Below, piece by piece: positions 40,868 to 50,133 of a stretch of 61,333 nucleotides of DNA. Origin of the DNA: Anaerolineaceae bacterium UBA1363 (lineage in GTDB: Bacteria > Chloroflexota > Anaerolineae > Anaerolineales > Anaerolineaceae). Each line of letters starts with the position of its first letter. Positions within the stretch are counted from its first letter, which is position 1. The stretch is taken from positions 3,234 to 64,566 of the forward strand of contig DBRR01000020.1 in NCBI GenBank assembly GCA_002306055.1, written 5' to 3'. The notes beneath the pieces are model-generated. The model worked only from the letters and a program-made list of their open reading frames with translations, had not been told where the DNA came from and ran no database searches. Made by a program: the position numbers and the translations under genes.

Positions 40868-42337
40868 TTACATCTCAGGACGGGGAACTAACCCGCCAGC
40901 GGAAACGTTCAGGACTTCGATTTTAGCACCAGGCGGAGTGCCCGTCTCGCGTTGAACCAAATCACAGACTTCCCAGCAGATCACTGCCAGTTCGTGGGTG
41001 CTGTGGCGGGTGTCGGTTTCGATCATCAGGCGGTATTTGGGCTCAGTACCCGAATAGCGCGAGTTAAGCTGCACCAGTCCGGGGAGACGGTGTTTGATCT
41101 CATCCAGCTTTGCCTGCAAAGGAGCCATGGTCTGCAGGTCCAACTTGGAGGCGACATTGCAGGATGCCACCAGCTGCGGATATTTTTGGATCCGGGAGGC
41201 AAGCGCAGCCAAAGAAGGTTGCTCTTGTTGGAGCAGGACCTGCAGCATAAAGACGGCCGTGCGCAAGCCGTCGCCCGTGCGATGACTTTTATCCAGCAGG
41301 ATGATATGACCGGATTGTTCACCACCCAACCCCAGTTTGCCTTCAGGATCGCTCTCAGCGGTCAAAGCGAGCAATGCATCGCTCACGTATTTGTCTCCTA
41401 CTGGTGTTTGGATCAGTTCAAAGTTGTGTTCTGCGGCGTAATGGTGTAGAGACCCGTTCGCCATCACGGTCGTCACCAACGTATTAGCCAGCAATTTATG
41501 TTGTTGGTGCAGTGCGTCTGCCAGGATTGCCAGCATGTGATCCCCGTCAATCAAATGACCATTTTCATCCATCAGGATCACGCGATCAGCATCGCCGTCA
41601 AAAGTGATTGCAAGGTTGGCTTGATATTCGGCAAGCAAGGCTGCCAGAGCTTCAGGCTTGGAACGGGCATATTCCGAACCGGCATGCACGTTGATGTTTA
41701 TTCCGTCCGATTCTGTATTCAGCGCAACTACTTCAGCGCCTAGACCTTCAAACAGCTCCGGTCCCACCCGATACGCTGCGCCATTTGCGCAATCCAGCAG
41801 GATTTTCAGCCCGCGTAGATTTAGGTCTGCCTGGGTTGCAAGCAGATCCTGCAGGTATAACGCATAATAATGATTGCCATCCTCCCGAACTCCCGTTTGC
41901 GGTAGGTTAAGTTCCCCTTCGGGCAGGCTCGCGAGATAGGCTTCAATGGCGGTTTCCTGGTTATCAGAAAGCTTCATGCCCTGGGGATTTAGGAATTTGA
42001 TGCCATTTTCGGCCGCGGGATTATGCGACGCGGAAATGACTGCCCCAGCAGTTGCTCCAAGCTCACGGGTCAGCCAGGCAATCCCGGGTGTGGGCAATAT
42101 GCCAAGGTCCACCACGCGCGCTCCACTGGTGAGCAAACCGCGCGTCAGCGCATCCTGCAGCAGTGGACCCGAAGTGCGGGTATCGCGCCCGATGACGAAC
42201 AGATCAGGACCAGGCGTTTCAAGGCTGAGCACGTGCCCCACCGCTACTCCCAGCCGATAAACAAACTCCGGTGTCATTGGCGGGGTACCGGCTGTGCCGC
42301 GGATTCCATCCGTGCCGAAATATTGATTGCTTGCCAT
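40868..42337 (-). CDS. glmM: Phosphoglucosamine mutase-like phosphohexomutase
   Basis: A 489-residue protein. It has FGTDGIRG (7-14), the phosphoserine loop SASHNPAAENG with Ser104, metal loop FDGDADRVILMDENG, sugar loop GGEQSGHIIL and C-terminal SRYSGTEPKYRLMIE. This set is that of GlmM, which makes glucosamine-1-phosphate for UDP-GlcNAc and hence murein. It is slightly longer than the common 450 residues. First of a two-mutase unit, with an EEP-family gene directly upstream on the same strand, whose stop lies 11 bases before this ATG. Confidence 0.92.
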   Translation of the reverse strand: MASNQYFGTDGIRGTAGTPPMTPEFVYRLGVAVGHVLSLETPGPDLFVIGRDTRTSGPLLQDALTRGLLTSGARVVDLGILPTPGIAWLTRELGATAGAVISASHNPAAENGIKFLNPQGMKLSDNQETAIEAYLASLPEGELNLPQTGVREDGNHYYALYLQDLLATQADLNLRGLKILLDCANGAAYRVGPELFEGLGAEVVALNTESDGININVHAGSEYARSKPEALAALLAEYQANLAITFDGDADRVILMDENGHLIDGDHMLAILADALHQQHKLLANTLVTTVMANGSLHHYAAEHNFELIQTPVGDKYVSDALLALTAESDPEGKLGLGGEQSGHIILLDKSHRTGDGLRTAVFMLQVLLQQEQPSLAALASRIQKYPQLVASCNVASKLDLQTMAPLQAKLDEIKHRLPGLVQLNSRYSGTEPKYRLMIETDTRHSTHELAVICWEVCDLVQRETGTPPGAKIEVLNVSAGGLVPRPEM

Positions 42338-42348
42338 AAAAGGCTCCT

Positions 42349-43242
42349 CTATTGAATGATAATGTCAGCCACGACTGGCAGGTGGTCAGAAATTGAATGC
42401 GAGAGAGGTGTGCTGACAACGTAACAGGTGTAATCCACCAGGCGTTTGGCTGGGAAGAAATAGATATGATCAACCGCCCCTGCATGAGGGTGAGTGGCGA
42501 TGTTATCTTGTGGTTTTAAATGCATGATGCCCTGATCCCTCTCCAGCATATCATGGAGGGTGTATTCTTCGGCTGTTGCGTTAAAGTCACCCATCAGGAT
42601 CATTGGTAGTTGCGGCATGAGCACATGCCTTTGGACCAGGCTGATAACTCCCCTGATCTGCTGGGAGCGCGTGATCCTCGCGGCATCCACCACTTCGCTC
42701 CAGGCGTTTTCTCCCCGTTCTCCGGCCAGGGTGGTCAGGTGGAGGTTGAGCACGAATGGGTAAGGGGCTTGCTTCAGGCGGGTGAGGATCACATAACGCG
42801 GGTCTGTATCCCGTGAACCTTCATAACTCACAGGCTGAAAAAGGGGCACGTTGCGCGGTACACCGACTTTGCTGGTGTCGCTCAAGCGACTGAAGGCAAT
42901 GTTCGAGAAAATTGCATTGCCCTTGGACCAATCCCACCAGTCGTTGAACAACCCATTTACCATCAAGTCTTTTTTGACCTGCATGTGACGTTTCATGGAA
43001 AGCGTCTCGCCATAAAAAGCATGCTGGAAACTGCAATCCCTGTGGATGCGGTCAACCATGCTGTGGGTAATACCATCTGCATCAATGTAGTGGGAAATCT
43101 CCTGAACGCCAAAAACGTCCGGCTTGATCTCTTCAAGTAACTGAACAATTGCTTCAGCCTTATTCTCCGTTCGTTCAGGAGAGCCCGTGAAGTTTTTTTC
43201 CCCGCCGCCCAGATTGAGAGTCATCACCCTAATTTTTTGCAT
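42349..43242 (-). CDS. Endonuclease/exonuclease/phosphatase-family protein
   Basis: A 297-residue protein from the ATG at 43242 (MQKIRVMTLNLGGG); a longer frame upstream lacks a start signal. The EEP fold is marked by RVMTLNLGGG, KPDVFGVQEIS with the metal-binding Glu, LNLHLTTLAGERG, MILMGDFNATAEE with Asp/Asn and a late SISDHLPVVADI with the catalytic Asp-His. Such enzymes cleave phosphodiesters in nucleic acid, lipid or sugar phosphates. There is no signal peptide. The downstream mutase genes start 11 bases later. Confidence 0.92.
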   Translation of the reverse strand: MQKIRVMTLNLGGGEKNFTGSPERTENKAEAIVQLLEEIKPDVFGVQEISHYIDADGITHSMVDRIHRDCSFQHAFYGETLSMKRHMQVKKDLMVNGLFNDWWDWSKGNAIFSNIAFSRLSDTSKVGVPRNVPLFQPVSYEGSRDTDPRYVILTRLKQAPYPFVLNLHLTTLAGERGENAWSEVVDAARITRSQQIRGVISLVQRHVLMPQLPMILMGDFNATAEEYTLHDMLERDQGIMHLKPQDNIATHPHAGAVDHIYFFPAKRLVDYTCYVVSTPLSHSISDHLPVVADIIIQ

Positions 43243-43363
43243 ATCCACAACTTTCTCCGATGTACTGAAAGATATTATACCAATCAACATCCTCCCTGTC
43301 TGATGCTGTGCCTGGGTATGCACAAGGGCTTTACATTGCCTGTGTCAATTTATAGAATTAAGT

Positions 43364-44272
43364 ATGGCTAATCAACAAGAACGCGATCAAATCACCCCTA
43401 AAGCCCTTTACCTGAACCGCAGGCAGTTTCTGAAACAAGCGGCAGTGTTTGGCGCAGGCCTGACCCTGGCTGCCTGTATGCCCGGAGCGGCGCCTGGCAC
43501 CGCGCCAACTTCGATTCCAGATGAGATCACGGAAAAATCTGAAGCGCTGAACTTTAACAACTACTACGAATTTTCACTCTCCAAAAGAGCTGTGGCAAAA
43601 AACGCGAAAGATTTTTCGACTGACCCCTGGCAAGTGGAAGTGAGTGGATTGGTGGCAAATCCCGTCACCTACACCATTCCCGGCTTGCTTGAGCGCTTTG
43701 AAATCCTGGAGCGAGTCTACCGTATGCGCTGTGTTGAGGGATATTCCATGGTTCTTCCCTGGTCGGGTTTTTTGCTCAAGGACCTCCTTGAGGAAGTGCA
43801 GCCGCTGCCAGAGGCAAAGTTCGTCGCCTTCGAATCGGTACTGCGCCCGGAGGAGATGCCCGGGCAGGTCTCTCTGCGCAATTACCCCTGGCCCTACCGG
43901 GAAGGTCTGCGGTTGGATGAGGCGATGCATGAATTGACCCTTATGGCAACTGGGATGTATTCCGAACCGCTTTCGAAGCAGAATGGTGCCCCGCTAAGGG
44001 TGGTGGTGCCCTGGAAGTATGGCTTCAAGAGTCCCAAGGCTATTCAGCGCATTAATCTCTCAGCCGAGCAGCCGCCAACTTTGTGGAATACCCTTGCGCC
44101 CCAGGAATACGGCTTTCTTGCCAACGTCAATCCAGCGGTGGACCACCCGCGCTGGTCCCAGGCAACAGAACTTCGCCTTGGTGAAAGCGAACGCCGCGCG
44201 ACCTTACTTTTTAACGGTTATGACGAAGTCGCTTCTCTCTATGAAGGTACAGACCTGAGAATTGAGTATTAA
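43364..44272 (+). CDS. msrP: Protein-methionine-sulfoxide reductase catalytic subunit (YedY-like molybdoenzyme)
   Basis: A 302-residue protein with a twin-arginine signal (LNRRQFLKQAAVFGAGLTLAAC), so it is exported folded with its molybdopterin cofactor. The lipobox-like LAAC at 35-38 may also make it a lipoprotein. The sulfite-oxidase fold shows WQVEVSGLVANPVTYT, YRMRCVEGYSMVLPW with the Mo-ligand Cys123, and GAPLRVVVPWKYGFKSPK. It repairs oxidised methionine in envelope proteins. The haem partner msrQ is not next to it, so electrons must come from elsewhere. Confidence 0.93.
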   Translation: MANQQERDQITPKALYLNRRQFLKQAAVFGAGLTLAACMPGAAPGTAPTSIPDEITEKSEALNFNNYYEFSLSKRAVAKNAKDFSTDPWQVEVSGLVANPVTYTIPGLLERFEILERVYRMRCVEGYSMVLPWSGFLLKDLLEEVQPLPEAKFVAFESVLRPEEMPGQVSLRNYPWPYREGLRLDEAMHELTLMATGMYSEPLSKQNGAPLRVVVPWKYGFKSPKAIQRINLSAEQPPTLWNTLAPQEYGFLANVNPAVDHPRWSQATELRLGESERRATLLFNGYDEVASLYEGTDLRIEY

Positions 44273-44563
44273 GATTTCTGGTCTTTCTTGTTTGGATGGG
44301 GGGCTTTGCAAGCCGTGATAAGGGCACATCCAAGTAGTGGCGCAGTTAAGCAGACAAGCTCTTGTTCAGATTAACTTCATCTTCAATGATCAATACTGTG
44401 GCTATACTGTCTAACCATCCACCCTTTGCGCTGCAAAAAAACTCGTTCATCAATTCGCCTCCGTTCTAAATCAAATTTGAATAAGAAATGGATATAAACT
44501 CAATCAACACACTGTAAATTAACAGCATCACCGTTGAAGTGGTGAAATAAACACAAGGAAAAG
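44273..44563. other. Intergenic region, nothing recognised
   Basis: About 290 bases of A+T-rich DNA between msrP and the calcium-loop protein gene. It presumably holds the promoter of the latter; no repeat or RNA structure stands out. Confidence 0.5.
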
Positions 44564-45058
44564 ATGATGAACAAGAAAATTTTAGGTATCGGATTGACAA
44601 TATTGGTGCTCGGCGCCCTGGTATTTACGGTTGGTGGTTCGGTTTTCGCCCAGGAAGAAACTCCTGAGGTTGAAGCAACTGAATTACCCGCCCCCGTTGT
44701 GACTCGCTACGGGCGTGGCTTTGGACCCGGCAATGGCCCGTGCGACGGAACTTGCGACGCTGATGGCGATGGTGTTCCGGACCAACTACGCTTGCAGGAC
44801 GGCACTGGTACCGGCATGCAGTCTGGTCACGGCTACGGACCTGGTGATGGCACATGCGACGGAACTTGCGACGCTGATGGCGATGGTGTTCCGGATCAAC
44901 TGCGCTTGCAGGATGGAACTGGTACCGGCATGCAGTATGGACGCGGTAGCATCGATCGTGGTCAAGGACAGAGCATGGGTCAGGGCTTTGGGCCCGGCAA
45001 TGGGCAGGGAATGGGACAAGGCATGGGGCTACGTGATGGCTCCTGCATTGATGATTAA
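44564..45058 (+). CDS. Secreted protein with duplicated calcium-loop repeats
   Basis: A 164-residue protein with a clear signal peptide (MNKKILGIGLTILVLGALVFTVGGSVFA). A 36-residue unit, roughly GPGxGxCDGTCDADGDGVPD plus QLRLQDGTGTGMQ, is present twice (about 49-120). The DADGDGVPD loop with spaced acidic residues is that of EF-hand/thrombospondin-type-3 calcium sites, and two cysteines frame it. The tail is Gly/Met/Gln-rich. It probably binds Ca2+ outside the cell; the function is unknown. The DNA repeats are nearly identical, so the duplication is recent. AAGGAAAAG precedes two adjacent ATGs. Confidence 0.75.
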   Translation: MMNKKILGIGLTILVLGALVFTVGGSVFAQEETPEVEATELPAPVVTRYGRGFGPGNGPCDGTCDADGDGVPDQLRLQDGTGTGMQSGHGYGPGDGTCDGTCDADGDGVPDQLRLQDGTGTGMQYGRGSIDRGQGQSMGQGFGPGNGQGMGQGMGLRDGSCIDD

Positions 45059-45090
45059 ACCGTCTTTTTGACCTGCTTCAGTTCAATAGC

Positions 45091-45115
45091 AACCGCCTGG
45101 CAAAGCCAGGTGGTT
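45091..45115 (+). terminator. Hairpin after the calcium-loop protein gene
   Basis: AACCGCCTGGC, loop AAA, GCCAGGTGGTT: an eleven-pair stem with a G-U pair. Only TTGC follows, so it is a weak terminator or transcript-end stabiliser. Confidence 0.65.
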
Positions 45116-45217
45116 TGCTATATAGATGGGCAAGTTCAAATATTAACAGAACTCGTATACAACTTATATACCCCGCTAAAGAAAAAAACAGCATAATGCG
45201 ATAGAATCAGCTTTACA

Positions 45218-46885
45218 ATGGAGTATGATTTAATAAACAAAATGACTACAACGCAACGCATTACTGATGATCTGGAGGCGATGCTGGCAGTCTTCCCTCC
45301 GGAAGTTGCTCAGGCTGTACAATCCAGAGATAATTTTGATAACCTGCTCGAGGTCATCCTTGACCTTGGGCGTAATCCGAGCGCGCGCTTTACGACTGGC
45401 GAAGTTGAACTGCTTGATGAGCCGGTGACACACGATGATCTGAAATATGTCACAGACCGCATCGGCGATTTTGATGCGGATAACAGGGCAGGTCTGGAAC
45501 GCACGCTGCACCGTATTTCTGCCATTCGCAATCGCCGCGGCAAAGTCGTCGGTCTCACCTGCCGGGTGGGGCGGGCGGTTTATGGCACGATCGAGATCAT
45601 TGAGGACCTGGTTGAGTCTGGTCAGAGCATTCTGATCCTGGGTAAACCTGGCGTGGGCAAGACCACCATGCTGCGCGAAGCTGCCCGCATTCTGGCGCAA
45701 AAGCACCGCGTGGTGATCGTGGATACCTCAAACGAAATTGGTGGGGATGGAGACGTGCCCCATCCTGCGGTTGGGCAGGCCCGCCGCATGCAGGTGCCAA
45801 AACCTTCGCTGCAGCACGAGGTGATGATCGAAGCGGTCGAAAACCACAACCCGGAAGTAATCGTAATTGATGAGATCGGGCGTGAACTCGAGGCGCTTGC
45901 TGCCCGCACGATCGCAGAACGTGGAGTGCAGTTGATCGGAACCGCGCATGGCAATGGTCTTGAGAACCTGTTGCTGAACCCGACGCTTTCAGACCTGGTC
46001 GGTGGTATCGAATCGGTTACGCTCTCTGATGATGAAGCCCGGCGCCGTGGCACCCAGAAAACGGTGCTGGAACGCCGTTCCCCTCCAACCTTCACGGTTC
46101 TGGTCGAAATTATCGATCGACAGCATGTGGCGGTCCACCGGGATGTAGCCAGTTCCGTGGATGCGATCCTGCGCGGTTATCCCATGCTGCCAGAGGAACG
46201 CTACCGGGACGAGTATGGGAAAGTTCACATCGTCAAGACAACCAAACCAAATATGCCCACAGTCTCGCAGTCCCTGCGTCGGGGCAATAACATGGAGACT
46301 GCTCCCTTCCAGCGCAATGGAGGGCAGGCAGCGGCTCAAAACAAACAGCATGCCCAGCGCTACAGCGAGATAAACGAGATCCGCGACGAACAGAGCGGGA
46401 TCGGTGACATCGCAATCCCCGGTGAAAAGCGGATCTACCCGGTTGGTGTCCCTCGCAGCCGTTTGATTCAATCGGTCAGGGAGCTTGGCGTTCCAGCAAT
46501 GGTGGTTAAGGATCTCAAGGAAGCCGATATCCTGGTAACCCAACGCCGATATTACCGCGACCGGCTTCAGCCAATCGTTGAAGCTGAGGAACGGGGCATC
46601 CCTATCTTTGTGGTCAAGTCGAATTCGATTGGTCAGATCGAACAATTTTTGGCAGACTCGTTCCCAGGGCAGCTAACCGTCCGCAGGGAGGGGATCTCAT
46701 CTGAGGGGATTGAACAAGCCATGCAAGCGATCGAAGATCTTGAGGAAGGTCAGAAATATGTTGACCTTCAGCCTGCCCCTGCCTCTGTACGCCGCCAGCA
46801 GCACGAAATTGCACGCCAGGCGCACCTTGTCTCGGAATCTTATGGAAAGGACCCCAATCGTTTCGTACGAATTTTTCGGGACTGA
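45218..46885 (+). CDS. AAA ATPase with R3H nucleic-acid-binding domain (SpoIIIAA/Ycf45-like)
   Basis: A 555-residue protein. The ATPase has Walker A GKPGVGKTT (142-150), Walker B in VIVIDEIGRE and the segment TSNEIGGDGDVPHPAVGQARR typical of SpoIIIAA/Ycf45-like proteins. The C-terminus carries an R3H motif with basic residues (SVRRQQHEIARQAHLVSESYG), which binds single-stranded nucleic acid. Such proteins occur widely in Chloroflexota and cyanobacteria with no agreed function. The start is unsure: 45218 or the ATG at 45242; neither has a good Shine-Dalgarno. tmk begins 3 bases after the stop. Confidence 0.9.
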   Translation: MEYDLINKMTTTQRITDDLEAMLAVFPPEVAQAVQSRDNFDNLLEVILDLGRNPSARFTTGEVELLDEPVTHDDLKYVTDRIGDFDADNRAGLERTLHRISAIRNRRGKVVGLTCRVGRAVYGTIEIIEDLVESGQSILILGKPGVGKTTMLREAARILAQKHRVVIVDTSNEIGGDGDVPHPAVGQARRMQVPKPSLQHEVMIEAVENHNPEVIVIDEIGRELEALAARTIAERGVQLIGTAHGNGLENLLLNPTLSDLVGGIESVTLSDDEARRRGTQKTVLERRSPPTFTVLVEIIDRQHVAVHRDVASSVDAILRGYPMLPEERYRDEYGKVHIVKTTKPNMPTVSQSLRRGNNMETAPFQRNGGQAAAQNKQHAQRYSEINEIRDEQSGIGDIAIPGEKRIYPVGVPRSRLIQSVRELGVPAMVVKDLKEADILVTQRRYYRDRLQPIVEAEERGIPIFVVKSNSIGQIEQFLADSFPGQLTVRREGISSEGIEQAMQAIEDLEEGQKYVDLQPAPASVRRQQHEIARQAHLVSESYGKDPNRFVRIFRD

Positions 46886-46888
46886 TCC

Positions 46889-47539
46889 ATGTTTATCACC
46901 CTTGAAGGTCCGGAAGGCAGCGGCAAGAGTACCCAAATCAAGCGTTTAGCAAAACGCCTTGAAGAAATGGGATATTCGGTCATCACCACGCGTGAACCCG
47001 GGGGCACTCCAATCGGCGATCAGATCCGTCAGGTTCTGGTACGAATGGAAAACAAAGAGCTCCATCCTCGCACCGAAATACTACTCTTTCTGGCAGCCCG
47101 TGCGCAGCTGGTTGAACAAGTGATCAAGCCCGCTCTTCAGGATGGTAAAATCATTCTTTGTGACCGTTATGGCGATTCGACCCTTGCTTACCAGGGATAC
47201 GGGCATGGGTTGGATCTGGAACAGTTGCGCAGGATGCTTGATTTCGCGACGGATCACCTCCAGCCCGATCTGACAATCCTGTTGGACCTGGATGTGAAAA
47301 CCGGTTTGATGCGAAAGAAAGCTGAAGATGAATGGAACCGACTGGATGATTATGAAGCCCTGTTCCACGAGCGTGTGCGTGATGGCTATCTGCAATTAGC
47401 CCGGGAAGAACCCGAACGCTGGCGAATTGTGGATGCTTCGCAAACGATTGATTCCGTACAGGAAGATCTCTTCCGAATCATCCTTGACGCACTTGAAAAT
47501 CAAAAAATGACCGACCAACCCATAAAAAGGATTGGATGA
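46889..47539 (+). CDS. tmk: Thymidylate kinase
   Basis: A 216-residue protein. The P-loop is LEGPEGSGKSTQIKRL (residues 5-20), followed by TTREPGGTPIGDQIR (substrate-binding DR-type motif) and LCDRYGDSTLAYQGYG with the catalytic Asp-Arg. The lid region is LMRKKAEDEWNRLDDYEALFHERVRDGY. It phosphorylates dTMP to dTDP. It is coupled to the AAA/R3H gene upstream with a 3-base gap. Its tail (KMTDQPIKRIG) runs up to the ribosome site of the next gene. Confidence 0.97.
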   Translation: MFITLEGPEGSGKSTQIKRLAKRLEEMGYSVITTREPGGTPIGDQIRQVLVRMENKELHPRTEILLFLAARAQLVEQVIKPALQDGKIILCDRYGDSTLAYQGYGHGLDLEQLRRMLDFATDHLQPDLTILLDLDVKTGLMRKKAEDEWNRLDDYEALFHERVRDGYLQLAREEPERWRIVDASQTIDSVQEDLFRIILDALENQKMTDQPIKRIG

Positions 47540-47551
47540 AAGGATTTCAGC

Positions 47552-48877
47552 ATGAAAAAAGTTTCAAAATTTGTTTTGTTTTTTCTGGTGGCAGCATTAG
47601 CGTTAAGTGCTTGTGAAGTCGCCACTATTACCCCTCCCACGGTGGAAACGACAGCCACTATGCAGGAGACTGAAACAGCCACCGAAGTGGTTGTTGAGCC
47701 GACAGAAAACCTGACTCCTCAACCGACTGCTGACACCCGCTTGGTTGGCGACGATGGCAAAATGGTTTGCACCATCGTTGAGCCACTCTTCAGCGAGCTG
47801 ACACCCGAGCAGGAAGCCCAATTGGCTGTCTTTCCGCCTGTTTCGGACGCAGACTGGACCAAAGGTCCTGAAGATGCCATCATCACCGTGATGGAGTATA
47901 CCGACTTCCAGTGCCCATACTGCGCCATGGCTTACACAGAGTTTGAGAAACTGCTCGAAATGTATCCTGACGATGTGCGCCTGGTATACCGGGCTCTTCC
48001 CCTTGTGAGCATTCACCCCAACGCGCAGGTGGCAGCTCAGGCCGCGGAAGCAGCAGGTCTGCAGGGTAAATTCTGGGAAATGTACTCCGCCCTCTTTACC
48101 AAGCAAAGCGAGTGGAGCGGTCTCACCAGCGAGGAATTTCTGGCATGGTTGTCCACCGAAGCCACAACGCTCGGTCTGGATGAAACAAAATTTTCACAAG
48201 ATATGGTGAGCGAAGACATTCAGAAGAAAATTCAGGGCGAGATTGACTATGCCAACAGCATTGGCTTGGGTTCCACCCCGACTGTGCTCGTCAATGGTCG
48301 TCCAATCAGCAATTGGTACGCCTCTGGCATTAAGCCCATCATCGAAGTGGTCAAAACAGAAGGCAGCTTGATGAAAGAGTGCCCGCCGTGGGTGATTGAT
48401 ACCGAAAAGACCTACACAGCCACCATAACGACCAAAAATGGCGACATGACCATCGAACTTTACCCCAAAGCTGCTCCGCTGGCAGTTAACTCCTTTGTAT
48501 ACCTGGCGCGTGAAGGCTTTTACGATGGCGTCACTTTCCATCGTGTCTATCATGACTTTATGGCGCAGACTGGCGATCCGACTGGCACTGGTTGGTCTGG
48601 CGCTGGCTATCAGTATCGTGAAGAGATCGTGGATGATCTGACCTTCGATGAGGCTTACATGGTTGGCGTTGCCCGTGGGCAGGAAGCCGGTACCAGTGGC
48701 AGTCAATTCTTCATTACCTACGTTCCCTACCCAACGCTAAACGGTTTGTACACGATCTTCGGCAAGCTGGTGGATGGTGTGGACGTGCTCGAGCAAATTA
48801 CAGAACGGGATGCGGATCAGAATCCGGACGCGCCGGCTGGGGATGAGATCATCAGCATTACCATTAATGAGAAATGA
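47552..48877 (+). CDS. Lipoprotein fusing a DsbA-like thioredoxin domain to a cyclophilin domain
   Basis: A 441-residue protein. The signal peptide ends in the lipobox LSAC (Cys21), so it is anchored in the outer leaflet. A Thr-rich linker leads to a DsbA/DSBA_2-like thioredoxin domain (about 100-280) with the active site FQCPYCAMAY (Cys121-Cys124) and the cis-proline loop GSTPTVLVNG. From about 287 to the end is a cyclophilin prolyl isomerase: GDMTIELYPKAAPLAVNSFV, FHRVYHDFMAQTGDPTGTG, SQFFITY. One chain thus joins disulfide exchange and proline isomerisation, two folding steps. Coupled to the PrsW-type gene by an ATGA overlap. Confidence 0.93.
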   Translation: MKKVSKFVLFFLVAALALSACEVATITPPTVETTATMQETETATEVVVEPTENLTPQPTADTRLVGDDGKMVCTIVEPLFSELTPEQEAQLAVFPPVSDADWTKGPEDAIITVMEYTDFQCPYCAMAYTEFEKLLEMYPDDVRLVYRALPLVSIHPNAQVAAQAAEAAGLQGKFWEMYSALFTKQSEWSGLTSEEFLAWLSTEATTLGLDETKFSQDMVSEDIQKKIQGEIDYANSIGLGSTPTVLVNGRPISNWYASGIKPIIEVVKTEGSLMKECPPWVIDTEKTYTATITTKNGDMTIELYPKAAPLAVNSFVYLAREGFYDGVTFHRVYHDFMAQTGDPTGTGWSGAGYQYREEIVDDLTFDEAYMVGVARGQEAGTSGSQFFITYVPYPTLNGLYTIFGKLVDGVDVLEQITERDADQNPDAPAGDEIISITINEK

Positions 48878-50130
48878 ACCTGGACCAACAAGTAAGAGAA
48901 AAATACTATGACAGGATTGATATCGCCCAGCTGGCGGTATCAATCCTGGTCTTTTTCTTGAGCTTCATCTGGATAGGCCTTACAAGCCTGGCAGCCTTAA
49001 CAGCCTTTGGGCAGGTGGCCACAGATTATGGAACCACGGTAGCTTTTGAACCTGGTATGCTTATCGGCCTGGCGTTGACGGGCTTAGTTTTTTTGATCAT
49101 TGCCTTGGTTTCAATCGTGACCACTATCCAAAAGATCACCGGACAGGCAAAAATCCTGAAGCCGGCTGAAGAAAAAGCGATCATCTGGTCCATCGCGGGA
49201 TTTCTGCTGGTGCTTGGACTGGCGGCACTTGCAGGGCTTGCGTCCGCGGAAATAAAAACCATTGTTTTGGCAATCCTGGCAGTCCCTGGGATTGCAATCC
49301 CCGTTTTTTGGCTCCTGCGGGTTGGTTCGCGCGACTAAAAAGAACTGAACCCAAAACGCAATTCTGGCATCCTGACCTTCTCAATTGGGATTTCTACCCC
49401 CTTCATTCTATTGGTGGAGGTGCTGGTATTTATCATCCTGATAATCGTGTTAATGTCTGGGTTTTATGGTAAACCGGAATTCATGGAACTTATCAATACT
49501 ATCCTGAATGACCCTGAATTGCTCCAAAATGATTCCGCCAGGTTGTTTTCCGAGCTTGAGACCATGATCAACCTGTCAAGTTTGATGGGTTGGTTGCTTC
49601 TGATAGTCGCCGGGATCATGCCGCTTGTTGAAGAGCTGTTCAAGACTTTGGGCGTGTGGCTGCTCAAGGTCCGCAACCCCGACCCTGCTGAGAGCTTTTG
49701 GGTTGGTTTACTGTGTGGTGGGGGCTTTGCATTGTTTGAGGGACTATTAAGCGTCAGTTCTCTCCAGTCAAGCTCCATTGAATTTGCTGAATGGGCAGGA
49801 TTGATCCTGGGCAGGTTTGGCGGCAGCCTGCTGCACATCCTCACTGGCGGGATCGTTGGGCTGGCAATTGGCAAGTTCTGGCAGGACCATAAATTTGGTC
49901 CGCTTTTGCTTGCGTACCTGGCTGCCTGGCTGCTGCATGGTGCCTGGAATGCCCTGGCAATCTTTGGTGGTGTCAATCCGCTCATAAACGAGACCCAGGT
50001 GCAAGCCATCTGGCCGTATATGGGTCTCGTAGTGCTGTTTGTGGGTATGCTGTTGGCCTTCTTGCGCTTGATAAAAAAGGCGCGTATAACGATGGATATG
50101 CCTGTTTATCCCACTCAAATGGGAGGTTAG
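48874..50130 (+). pseudogene. PrsW-like intramembrane metalloprotease gene broken by an in-frame TAA
   Basis: A single frame of 419 codons runs from the ATG at 48874 to 50130 and is interrupted only by TAA at 49336-49338. The first part (154 residues) has four membrane helices and ends PVFWLLRVGSRD; after the stop the frame goes on with KELNPKRNSGILTFSIGIST and more helices, with no ATG or ribosome site until 49453. The PrsW motifs are all in the second part: PLVEELFKTLGV (EExxK), GGGFALFEGLL and two His segments (LLHILTGG, LLHGAWNAL). PrsW-type proteases cut membrane proteins such as anti-sigma factors. Nonsense mutation, sequencing error or two genes are the options. Confidence 0.75.
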
Positions 50131-50133
50131 GTT

